NCBI GenBank assembly: GCA_017537905.1
Contig: JAFYJX010000077.1
Coordinates: 1-64,000, forward strand
Origin: Clostridiales bacterium
GTDB taxonomy: Bacteria; Bacillota_A; Clostridia; Saccharofermentanales; Saccharofermentanaceae
Reading direction: 5' to 3'
DNA: 64,000 bases
How positions within the stretch are numbered: the first letter of the stretch is position 1; every line of letters starts with the position of its first letter. The translations under genes and the position numbers were made by a program. Under the pieces are notes generated by a model. It ran no database searches, was not told where the DNA came from, and was given only the letters and a program-made list of their open reading frames with translations. Positions 36,839 through 44,585 of this stretch are shown one piece after another.

Positions 36839-38359
36839 TTAATATCCTCTCATCCTGAATTGAGCAGCTTCTTCAATGTCATCGACAGAAATATCAGCAG
36901 AACCCTTAATATCTGCTATGGTCCTTGCGACTCTTACTAATCGCGTAAATCCCCTGGCACTGAAAAAGCCCCTGTTAGACATCTCAGAAGCCCTTTTTAT
37001 GGCCTCTTCCGGAATCCTCATTGCATCTCTGAAATCACCTTCGGGAAATGTCCCGTTTAAGTAATCTGCCCCATAACGTTCATGAGCCATATTCCAACAG
37101 TCTTCAACTATCTTCCTGTATTTCGAGCTCTCACCTGTCTCCCTGTCGATATATATCGAAGCCATGTCATCAGACGAGATCGTTCTGACCTCGCTTACCA
37201 GATCGATCCTCTCCAGAAACGGGCCTTTGATCTTTATCAGATAGCGGTTAACTTCGCCCTCTGTACACCTGCATTTACCGTTCCCTTCGTAATAAAGTCC
37301 GCATTTACAGGGATTGCCGGTTCCAAGGAAGATGAAATTCGAATCGAATGAATACAGGTTTCCTTTCTTCATCAGATGAACTTTGCGCTCTTCAAGTGGA
37401 GCTCTCAGGAAATCCAAGACTTCTGTCTTATAAAGCGGAATCTCATCAGCAAACAGTATCCCGTGGTTAGCGAGCGCCATCTCGCCGGGAGTAAGACTCA
37501 TTGCATTTCCAAGGAGTTTCCCGACAGTAATATTCGGTCCTATAAGTCTTACAGGCCTCTCATCACTTATTACAGTGGATTCGCCTTCGATCAATTCCTT
37601 CATCGAATAGACATCTGATAGTTCCGCCGGGCTAAGCTTCGGTAGTATTCCGGACAAGATCTTACCGCTCATTGTCTTACCGCTCCCGGGACTTCCCAAA
37701 AGCAATATATTATGAAATCCCGCAGCTGCAATAAGCAAAGCCCTTTTGGTCTTCTCCTGGCCTTTTAACGCCGAGATATCGATAAAATCATCTTCTGACT
37801 TGCAGACATCAAAATCAAAACCTGTCTCCACATAACTGTTACCGTCAAAGATGCTGCTTAATTCTGACAGGCTGTTTATTCCCTGTCCCTTAAAACCGAT
37901 TATTCCCGCACTTGATGACTCACTAATAGGGATTATCTTATAATCGAAATCTTCATTACGGACTTTGTTAAGCCTGATACATGCACCGGGAGTTCCTTTA
38001 AGTTCACCGCTCAAAGAAAGCTCGCCTTCGGCATATATCTTCTTATCAGGCGGCAGATAAAGCTGGCCTGAAGCAAACAGGATCCCCAGAGCCATCGGCA
38101 GATCAAAGTTCGTTCCGGTCTTACGCATATATGCAGGACTTATCCCAATCGTTATATGCCCTTTAGGCATCGAAAAGCCTGTCGATTTAAACGCAGAAAT
38201 AAGTCTTCCCTGTGACTCCCTGATAGATGAATCACATAAGCCTATAACTGAAAAAGACGGGATGCCGGGCGAGATTGATACTTCAATAAGAGCAACTGTC
38301 GAATCCGCTCCGGTCGCAAAGCAGGAATAGAGCCTTGCCACATTAGGTTTAGATGCCAT
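36839..38359 (-). CDS. comM: ComM/YifB-family Mg-chelatase-like AAA ATPase
   Basis: The 506-residue protein has the Lon-protease-like N-terminal domain (VEVSISPGIPSFSVIGL-type segment near 25-41, ESQGRLISAFKSTGF), Walker A GSPGSGKT at 222-229, Walker B in GILFADEIP near 300, the NFIFLGTGNPC sensor region, and the C-terminal Mg-chelatase helical domain with GFFSARGFTRLVRVARTIAD. ComM is a hexameric helicase that drives branch migration during natural transformation. Together with dprA it hints at DNA uptake, though no uptake pilus gene is here. AAGGAGG stands 7 bp before the ATG, next to a 9-bp inverted repeat. Confidence 0.95.
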   Translation of the reverse strand: MASKPNVARLYSCFATGADSTVALIEVSISPGIPSFSVIGLCDSSIRESQGRLISAFKSTGFSMPKGHITIGISPAYMRKTGTNFDLPMALGILFASGQLYLPPDKKIYAEGELSLSGELKGTPGACIRLNKVRNEDFDYKIIPISESSSAGIIGFKGQGINSLSELSSIFDGNSYVETGFDFDVCKSEDDFIDISALKGQEKTKRALLIAAAGFHNILLLGSPGSGKTMSGKILSGILPKLSPAELSDVYSMKELIEGESTVISDERPVRLIGPNITVGKLLGNAMSLTPGEMALANHGILFADEIPLYKTEVLDFLRAPLEERKVHLMKKGNLYSFDSNFIFLGTGNPCKCGLYYEGNGKCRCTEGEVNRYLIKIKGPFLERIDLVSEVRTISSDDMASIYIDRETGESSKYRKIVEDCWNMAHERYGADYLNGTFPEGDFRDAMRIPEEAIKRASEMSNRGFFSARGFTRLVRVARTIADIKGSADISVDDIEEAAQFRMRGY

Positions 38360-38371
38360 ATCAAATCCTCC

Positions 38372-38398
38372 TTTTAAGAGCAGAATACACTCTTAAAA
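38372..38398 (-). promoter_or_regulatory. Inverted repeat abutting the comM ribosome binding site
   Basis: TTTTAAGAG at 38372-38380 is the perfect reverse complement of CTCTTAAAA at 38390-38398, with a 9-base loop. On the comM mRNA the second arm ends in AAAA that runs directly into GGAGG, so the hairpin touches the ribosome binding site. It could be a repressor site or a translation-controlling stem. Confidence 0.5.
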
Positions 38399-38455
38399 AA
38401 CGGATTATCAGTACAAAAACTCATTAAGAAACCCCGAAGATTTCAGACAAGAAAA

Positions 38456-38546
38456 CCTGCAAAAACGACATTTTCCGACACTATATTACAAAAACCTACA
38501 AAAGAGCCCCGAAACAGCCGACAAATACCGACAAACAACCTACAAA
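38456..38546. repeat. Phased CCKACAAA direct repeats between comM and ychF
   Basis: The plus strand has CCTGCAAA at 38456, CCGACACT at 38475, CCTACAAA at 38495, CCGACAAA at 38518 and 38528, and CCTACAAA at 38539. Start-to-start distances are 19, 20, 23, 10 and 11 bp, close to whole turns of the helix. All copies have the same orientation. The 248-bp gap has no gene. The array lies just upstream of the candidate ychF -10. Confidence 0.55.
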
Positions 38547-38566
38547 GTATTATGCTTTGAATGTGC

Positions 38567-38572
38567 TACAAT
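38567..38572 (+). promoter_or_regulatory. Extended -10 of ychF
   Basis: The sequence TGTGCTACAAT contains TGn before TACAAT, an extended -10 with one mismatch to consensus. Transcription would begin near 38579, 29 bases before the ATG, with AGAGG in the leader. There is no clear -35; the CCKACAAA repeats end about 20 bp upstream. Confidence 0.5.
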
Positions 38573-38607
38573 TATGAGGCAAAAATAAGATTTTAAGAGG
38601 TAAATAT

Positions 38608-39702
38608 ATGAAGCTTGGTATCGTAGGACTTCCTAATGTCGGTAAGAGCACTCTTTTCAATGCAATCACCAGAGCAGGCGCCGAAGCAGCAAACTATCCT
38701 TTCTGCACGATCGAACCTAACGTAGGCGTTGTCTCCGTACCGGATAAGAGACTTGATAAGCTCGCTGAGATCTACAATCCCGAGAAATATACTCCTGCAG
38801 TTGTAGAGTTCGTTGATATCGCAGGTCTCGTTGCAGGCGCTTCCAAAGGCGAAGGTCTGGGCAACAAGTTCCTTTCAAACATCAGAGAGTGCGATGCTAT
38901 CGTTCACGTTGTAAGATGCTTTGACGATCCCGACGTTATCCACGTTAACGGCCATGCTGACCCTGCAGGCGATATCGCTACTATCGACGTAGAGCTCATC
39001 CTTTCTGACTTGGAGATCATGGAAAAGCGTATCGACCGCACCAAGAAGATGATGAAAGGCGGCGACAAGGCTTTCGCAAAAGAACTCGCTGTCTATGAGA
39101 GGATCTACGATTGCCTGGCTGAAGGCAAGTCCGCAAGAACTCTTACTTTCGAAGATGACGAGCAGGAATACATCAAGGATCTCCAGCTCATCTCCATGAA
39201 GCCTGTCCTCTACTGCGCAAACATCGCTGAAGATGACATCAAGAAGAACGAAGACATTCCTTATGTAAAGGTCGTTAAGGATATCGCAGCAAAGGAAGGT
39301 TCCGGCGTTGTTGTTATCTCTGCAAAGATCGAGGAAGAATTAGGCGAGCTGTCTCCTGAAGACCGTGAGATGTTCTTAGAAGATCTCGGCATCGAGAGCG
39401 CCGGTCTTGATAAGATGATCAACGCATCCTACGCACTCTTAGGTCTCATCTCTTTCCTTACAGCAGGTCCTAAGGAAGTCCGCGCCTGGACGATCAAGAA
39501 AGGCACAAAGGCTCCCCAGGCTGCAGGCAAGATCCACTCCGACTTCGAAAGAGGCTTTATCAGAGCCGAAGTCGTAGCTTACGATGACCTTATCGCAAAC
39601 GGCACATATAATGCCGCAAAGGAAAAGGGCCTTGTAAGATCCGAAGGTAAGGAATACGTCATGAAGGACGGAGACGTCGTAGTATTCAGATTCAACGTCT
39701 GA
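38608..39702 (+). CDS. ychF: YchF/OLA1-family redox-regulated ATPase
   Basis: The 364-residue protein is a complete YchF: P-loop GLPNVGKST at 7-15, the [13 protein letters not shown] switch I region, [20 protein letters not shown] switch II with the NKF in place of a catalytic Gln, a coiled-coil insertion near 130-200, and the C-terminal TGS domain ending [13 protein letters not shown]. YchF is an Obg-related protein that prefers ATP over GTP, binds ribosomes and is linked to oxidative stress control. It is monocistronic, with its own promoter and a terminator that it shares with the convergent gene. Confidence 0.98.
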   Translation: MKLGIVGLPNVGKSTLFNAITRAGAEAANYPFCTIEPNVGVVSVPDKRLDKLAEIYNPEKYTPAVVEFVDIAGLVAGASKGEGLGNKFLSNIRECDAIVHVVRCFDDPDVIHVNGHADPAGDIATIDVELILSDLEIMEKRIDRTKKMMKGGDKAFAKELAVYERIYDCLAEGKSARTLTFEDDEQEYIKDLQLISMKPVLYCANIAEDDIKKNEDIPYVKVVKDIAAKEGSGVVVISAKIEEELGELSPEDREMFLEDLGIESAGLDKMINASYALLGLISFLTAGPKEVRAWTIKKGTKAPQAAGKIHSDFERGFIRAEVVAYDDLIANGTYNAAKEKGLVRSEGKEYVMKDGDVVVFRFNV

Positions 39703-39730
39703 TCAGACTTAAAGAAAATAAAACAAAAAC

Positions 39731-39762
39731 AAACCCGCAATGAATCAGTCTTTGCGGGTTTT
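39731..39762. terminator. Bidirectional terminator between ychF and the DUF308 gene
   Basis: AAACCCGCAA (39731-39740) pairs with TTGCGGGTTT (39752-39761) over 10 bp. On the plus strand it is followed by TTTTATT and ends ychF. On the minus strand it is followed by GTTTTTGTTTTATTT and ends the polA-coaE operon. One arm and part of the loop lie inside the last codons of the minus-strand gene. Confidence 0.88.
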
Positions 39763-40317
39763 ATTATCGATCTTCTTAAACAGGCTGAAACATATAGTCT
39801 CAAGTCCGCTTATCACGAACGCTATGCCTGAGAAAACAATGATGTTCCTCGTTCCGTTAAATGCATTCGCAAGAAGCACGATACCTGCAACTATAAGCAA
39901 TATTGCCATTATCAAAAGCACCCAGCTGTAGATATCTTTCTTGGCAAACAGGAATATCTCCTGCCTGAGCTTAACGATACCGTCGATAAAGAAGAATATT
40001 CCGACAATGGTAGACAGGAGCTGCAATACGATCTCAGCATTAAGGATAAAGAACAGACCCAAAGCCATAAGGATAATGGAATAGACCAGAACAATCTCTG
40101 CGCCAGCTGCTTTTCCGTAGTTCTCTTCCCTGAACTGCTTGATCGAAATAATATAACCGATGACTTCAGAGATTCCTGCCACAAACAGGACCACGCCGAA
40201 AAGAATACCGATTACGCCGGAAGATACTTCAGGCATGGTAATAAAAAAGGCACCTGCGATTATTGCGAATATTCCGCCGATATATGTTGGCAATCTCTTG
40301 GAAGTCTTAGCTGACAT
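39745..40317 (-). CDS. DUF308 (HdeD-like) membrane protein
   Basis: A 190-residue membrane protein with six hydrophobic helices arranged as three pairs of similar sequence: GGIFAIIAGAFFITMP with GVIGILFGVVLFVAGISEVIG, then ILMALGLFFILNAE with STIVGIFFFIDGIVKL, then ILLIVAGIVLLANAF with VFSGIAFVISGLET. This three-fold repeat is typical of DUF308/HdeD proteins, of which HdeD is an acid-resistance protein in enteric bacteria; the role here is unknown. It is the last gene of the operon, 3 bp after the SanA-like gene, and its 3' end contributes one arm of the terminator. Confidence 0.87.
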   Translation of the reverse strand: MSAKTSKRLPTYIGGIFAIIAGAFFITMPEVSSGVIGILFGVVLFVAGISEVIGYIISIKQFREENYGKAAGAEIVLVYSIILMALGLFFILNAEIVLQLLSTIVGIFFFIDGIVKLRQEIFLFAKKDIYSWVLLIMAILLIVAGIVLLANAFNGTRNIIVFSGIAFVISGLETICFSLFKKIDNKTRKD

Positions 40318-40320
40318 AAA

Positions 40321-40980
40321 TTACCACCCCGGTTTAACGATCGTGAAAACAAAATCCTTCCCGCGTGCAATAAACTCTCTTACATAATTATACGGCTTAA
40401 TCACATAACCGGAATTGATCGCTTCAACTCCGACTCCCGTGATTCCAAAAGCATGGCTGTCGTATACGGAACGTGAAACATGGAAATCCGTCGTAACGAC
40501 CACCGCGCTCTTTATATCGTATATTTTAACAGCTCTTATCATGGATTCGTAAGTCGAAAGCCCCAGCGGATCACAAACGATCTTATCCGCAGGAACGCCC
40601 TCAGCTATAAGGAATTCGCTCATCGCGCCTGTCTCATCGTACTTCTCGGGATGCTCAGAATCACCTGTTACGAGAACATAATCGGCACAGCCCGTCTTAT
40701 AAACCGAAGCTGCCGTACGGAGCCTGTCTGCAAGCATAGGACTGGGGCCGTTATCCCAAACAGCGCACCCTAAAACGATTACCGCTTCGTAATGCTCCGT
40801 GTTATTATTTTCGAACGCTTCGAGAGATAAGACATACGGCTTTTCAGTGCCGATAACGTGATTATTCATTAGAGCCAGTGCGAGGACACCCAAAAGCCCA
40901 AGCACAACAAGCACGAGGAAGATCTTTAAAAGTACCTTCCTGCCCTTCTTATCACTCTTTGTCTTTGCCGTCTTCGTCAT
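40321..40980 (-). CDS. SanA/YdcF-like DUF218 membrane protein
   Basis: The product is 219 residues with one N-terminal membrane helix near 13-33 and a DUF218 domain: AVIVLGCAVWDNGPSPMLADR, YVLVTGDSEHPEKYDETGAM, GLSTYESM and VVVTTDFHVSRSVYDSHAFGI. This matches the SanA/vancomycin-exclusion and YdcF group, extracytoplasmic-facing proteins tied to envelope integrity, whose enzymatic role is not settled. Two ATG codons in a row begin the frame; 40980 is better spaced from GGGGAG than 40983. The start lies inside the end of the preceding small membrane gene (29-bp overlap). Confidence 0.88.
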   Translation of the reverse strand: MTKTAKTKSDKKGRKVLLKIFLVLVVLGLLGVLALALMNNHVIGTEKPYVLSLEAFENNNTEHYEAVIVLGCAVWDNGPSPMLADRLRTAASVYKTGCADYVLVTGDSEHPEKYDETGAMSEFLIAEGVPADKIVCDPLGLSTYESMIRAVKIYDIKSAVVVTTDFHVSRSVYDSHAFGITGVGVEAINSGYVIKPYNYVREFIARGKDFVFTIVKPGW

Positions 40981-41287
40981 CATCTGCTCCCCTTAACTGC
41001 GCTTCAACAATAGACCTGGTCATGAAATAGATAAGGCCTACTGTAAAGCAGAACACGAGAGTGATCGTGATATCGGAAATGAGGACATATGCAACAGGAA
41101 GCCCTTTCATGACCAGCGTAAAGATCAGGACAAGAATAACGCCGCTGATATAAACGCCGCAGGAACCTCTGTAAAAGCCCTTATACTTACCCCTGCAAAA
41201 AGGCAGATTACCCACAAAAAGGAATATGAGCGCAATAAGAGATACCAAAAGGAAAACGCACGCCGTAATTACTGCAGCTATATTCAT
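40952..41287 (-). CDS. Small membrane protein of unknown function
   Basis: A 111-residue protein with three hydrophobic helices near 5-26, 44-61 and 66-88 and an acidic tail (RGADDDEDGKDKE). No family is recognised. It is tightly packed: it overlaps coaE by 4 bp (ATGA) at its start and the SanA-like gene by 29 bp at its end, so it is surely translated as part of the operon. The gap between helices 1 and 2 holds the basic CRGKYKGFYRGSCG loop. Confidence 0.75.
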   Translation of the reverse strand: MNIAAVITACVFLLVSLIALIFLFVGNLPFCRGKYKGFYRGSCGVYISGVILVLIFTLVMKGLPVAYVLISDITITLVFCFTVGLIYFMTRSIVEAQLRGADDDEDGKDKE

Positions 41288-41889
41288 ATCCTGATACCTC
41301 TCTCATAAAGCTGCTCACGGATAAGGACTTCGACCTTATCCTTAAGATCATCGAGATCCCAGGAGTTATCGATAGAGTGATCACCAAGTTCGCAGTACTC
41401 ATCGTCTGTCATCTGTACGGCGATCCTTCTTTCAGCTTCTTCCTTATCCATTCCGCGCTTTTGAAGTCTAGCAAGCCTTACATCCTTATCACATGTGACG
41501 ACCCAGATCTGATTGCAGAGTTCACGGAACTTATTTACCGGGATCGGAACATCAAGAACGACACACTTTGTGCCCTTCTCTTTTTCCTTGCCGAGAGTCT
41601 CTTCGATCTGCTCGAAAACATGACGGTGAATGATGGTGCTTAAATCATCAAGCTTCTTCTTATCTCCAAAGGCAATATCTGACATAACGCGGCGGTTCAG
41701 TGCGCCGTTTGCAGCTACAACTTTCTTACCGAATGTTTCTGCGATCTCAGGCATAGCCCTGCCCATGGGACCTGTTACGTTTCTGGAGATCTCATCAGCA
41801 TCAAGCACGAGAAGACCCCTGTCTGCGAGGATCCCGCTTACTGTGCTCTTGCCGCTTCCTATACCGCCTGTAATACCTAATACAAACAT
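41284..41889 (-). CDS. coaE: Dephospho-CoA kinase
   Basis: The 201-residue enzyme has the P-loop GITGGIGSGKST at 5-16, LDADEISRNV with the conserved Asp, HPHVF-equivalent HRHVF, and the lid/CoA-domain residues WVVTCDKDVRLARLQKRG. It phosphorylates the 3' hydroxyl of dephospho-CoA, the last step of coenzyme A synthesis. Its start shares one base with the polA stop (TAATG). The polA-coaE pair is a frequent arrangement in Firmicutes. Confidence 0.97.
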   Translation of the reverse strand: MFVLGITGGIGSGKSTVSGILADRGLLVLDADEISRNVTGPMGRAMPEIAETFGKKVVAANGALNRRVMSDIAFGDKKKLDDLSTIIHRHVFEQIEETLGKEKEKGTKCVVLDVPIPVNKFRELCNQIWVVTCDKDVRLARLQKRGMDKEEAERRIAVQMTDDEYCELGDHSIDNSWDLDDLKDKVEVLIREQLYERGIRI

Positions 41890-44585
41890 TATTTAGCTTC
41901 CAGCCAATCCTTTCCGAAACCAACCTCTGCAAGGAGCGGAACGCTCAGTGAAGCTGCCGCTTCCATCTCTTCCTTAAGGATAGAAGCGCAAAGGTCTTTA
42001 TCTTTGATATCGCACTCACATATGAGTTCATCGTGCACCTGCATTACGAGCTTTGCAGAAGGCAGTTTTTCTGATAACGCCTTGGATACACGGTTCATGG
42101 CGATCTTTATTATGTCTGCAGCCGTGCCCTGGATAGGCGTGTTCATGGCTGCCCTGTAACCGAAATTCTTAATGTTCCTGTTCTGGCTCTTAAGCTCGTT
42201 AAGAATCCTCTTACGGCCATACATTGTTACCGCATAGCCCTTCTCCTCTCCGGATCTGCGGAGAGATTCGAGATAAGAAGTAACGCCAGGGAACTGGTTG
42301 TTATATTCCTTAATGAGGTCTGAAGCTTCCTTGTAGCCGATTCCGAGATCAGTAGCAAGTCCGTAATCGGAAATTCCGTAGATGATACTGAAGTTAACTG
42401 TCTTGGCAGTTGCTCTCATCTTATGCGTAACCATATCCTCAGATACGCCATAGACCTTTACTGCGGTTCTCTTATGGATGTCTTCACCCTCCAAGAACGC
42501 GGAACACATTACCTCATCGCCGCTTAAAGCAGCAAGAAGCCTTAATTCGATCTGTGAATAGTCGGCATCCACCAGGATCTTGCCTTCTTCAGCAGTGAAA
42601 GCCTCGCGGAGTCTCGAGCCTTCTTCAGTCCTTACAGGAATATTCTGGAGATTAGGTTCTGTCGAAGATAATCTGCCAGTGTTGGTCATAGCCTGGGTAA
42701 ATGTCGTATGGATACGAGAATCACTCTTGATCGCGCGCGCAAGGCCCACAGCATATGTGGAATCGAGCTTCGAGAGTTCTCTGTATTCGATGATGTAATC
42801 GATCTCAGGAAAATACGGTCTTAATCTCTTAAGCTCATCTATTCCTGTCGAGAAATCGCCGCTCTTGCCCTTCTTACCGGAAGGAAGGTTCAGGTGTTTT
42901 TCGCCGAAAAGGATTTCAGCAAGCTGCTTTGGTGAACCGATGTTAAATTCGGTTCCGCATGCGTCATAAACTCTGGCGCTGATATCTTCCAAACGCTTTG
43001 TATACTCGCTGTGGAGCTCTGAGAGCCTCTCTCCTGATACGTGCATGCCGTTTCTCTCGATCTTATCAAGAGTGATAACGAGCGGAAATTCAATATCGTA
43101 CAACAGGCTCTTAAGTTCTTTATCGTTCTCTATGTCGCGGGACATTACTTTCGCGATCGCCGTAACGGCCAGGAGCTTAGACGCAGTCTCTTCGACCTTG
43201 GCTGATCCGTCATCTTCAGTGATCTCATCGAACAACGAAAGCTGCTTTACAGGGCCCTTCTTGTCCTCAACAGGATAAGCGGATTTAATAACGCTCTCAT
43301 ATAATCTCTGGAGATCGGGCTTGCCTGAAAGGATATTAAGTACATATCCTGCGATCTCGCAATCGAAAACAGAATCAACAGCTTTAAGCGGCTCTCTTAT
43401 GATCTTCGACCTGTCCTTATATTCGTAAGCAACAGGCATTACTTTGGTGCCAGATGAGAGCTTGTCGAATTCCTCAGGATCGGTCACATAGAAAGTCTTT
43501 GTGCTCCAGTCAAGAAGAATGACCTTATTACCTGACGGAATATCAACAAAATCGATACCGCAGTTAAGGCCCGTGAGATCAATTGAAGACGGTGCTTCAT
43601 ACTTGATATTAAGCGCAGATTTTAATGCAGCCTCAACTTCCGAAGCTATCCCGGAAATATAATCATCAACTTCTTCGGAAGTCTCGAAACCTGCAGGCTT
43701 TACGTCTTCCAGATCGAGCTTTTTAATTAGTGACCTTAATGCGAGGCGGTTAAGAACGCCTGAGAGCGCCGGGAAATCTCTAGAAGACGAAGGATATACG
43801 CAGTCTTTTGCGTTTTCTTCAACTGGAGATTCACGGTCTATCGTGCAGAGTTTGATATTGAGATCCAAAAGCTCTTTGGAATTTCTTATTCTCCCGCCCA
43901 AAGCAGGAGACAATTTATCTGCATTGTTGAATACTTCTTCGCATGAACCGTAATCAGCAATGAGCTTAAAAGCAGTTTTCTCGCCAACCTTCTCAACGCC
44001 CTTGATGTTATCGGAGTTATCACCCATAAGCGCTTTTACCTGAACGAACACTTCAGGCTTTACACCGTATGTTTCTTCGAACATCTTGCGGTCGAATAAG
44101 ATCCTCGGCTCTTTACCCTTGCCGGACTGCGGCATGATGACAGAAACCTTGTCCGAGATGAGCTGGAAATCGTCGTGGTCTCCGCTGAAAATATAGACGT
44201 CCATACCTTCTGCTTCGCCCTGCTTGGACAAAGTTCCGATAAGGTCGTCAGCTTCATAGCCTGCAAGTTCCATGCGCTTGATTCCGTAAAGATCGAGCAT
44301 GTTCTTAACAACAGGCATCTGGGCCGCAAGATCGTCAGGCATACCCTTACGGTTAGCCTTATAATCAACGCTCATCTTATGTCTGAATGTAGGCTCTCTC
44401 CTGTCGAAAAGAACACACATATAATCAGGGTTATATTCCTTCATGACGCCCAGAACGGAATTAAAGAATCCGTTTACGGCACCTGTCGGTGTTCCGTCAG
44501 GCGCAGTCATGGGAGCTCTGCCGATTACGGCATAATAAGCCCTGTTGATTATAGAGTTACCGTCGACAAGAAGGAGTGTGCTCAT
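41889..44585 (-). CDS. polA: DNA polymerase I
   Basis: The 898-residue protein has an N-terminal 5'-3' exonuclease (LLVDGNSIINRAYYA, YEADDLIGTLS, GDHDDFQLIS, GDNSDNIKGV), a central region corresponding to the 3'-5' exonuclease, and the polymerase domain with motif A DADYSQIELRLLAALS, motif B RATAKTVNFSIIYG and motif C VMQVHDELICEC. In the central part the expected DxE of exo motif I is replaced by DFVD, so proofreading is probably absent, as in other Firmicutes PolI. It fills gaps in repair and removes RNA primers. Its ATG shares one base with the stop of the large upstream gene (TGATG). Confidence 0.97.
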   Translation of the reverse strand: MSTLLLVDGNSIINRAYYAVIGRAPMTAPDGTPTGAVNGFFNSVLGVMKEYNPDYMCVLFDRREPTFRHKMSVDYKANRKGMPDDLAAQMPVVKNMLDLYGIKRMELAGYEADDLIGTLSKQGEAEGMDVYIFSGDHDDFQLISDKVSVIMPQSGKGKEPRILFDRKMFEETYGVKPEVFVQVKALMGDNSDNIKGVEKVGEKTAFKLIADYGSCEEVFNNADKLSPALGGRIRNSKELLDLNIKLCTIDRESPVEENAKDCVYPSSSRDFPALSGVLNRLALRSLIKKLDLEDVKPAGFETSEEVDDYISGIASEVEAALKSALNIKYEAPSSIDLTGLNCGIDFVDIPSGNKVILLDWSTKTFYVTDPEEFDKLSSGTKVMPVAYEYKDRSKIIREPLKAVDSVFDCEIAGYVLNILSGKPDLQRLYESVIKSAYPVEDKKGPVKQLSLFDEITEDDGSAKVEETASKLLAVTAIAKVMSRDIENDKELKSLLYDIEFPLVITLDKIERNGMHVSGERLSELHSEYTKRLEDISARVYDACGTEFNIGSPKQLAEILFGEKHLNLPSGKKGKSGDFSTGIDELKRLRPYFPEIDYIIEYRELSKLDSTYAVGLARAIKSDSRIHTTFTQAMTNTGRLSSTEPNLQNIPVRTEEGSRLREAFTAEEGKILVDADYSQIELRLLAALSGDEVMCSAFLEGEDIHKRTAVKVYGVSEDMVTHKMRATAKTVNFSIIYGISDYGLATDLGIGYKEASDLIKEYNNQFPGVTSYLESLRRSGEEKGYAVTMYGRKRILNELKSQNRNIKNFGYRAAMNTPIQGTAADIIKIAMNRVSKALSEKLPSAKLVMQVHDELICECDIKDKDLCASILKEEMEAAASLSVPLLAEVGFGKDWLEAK

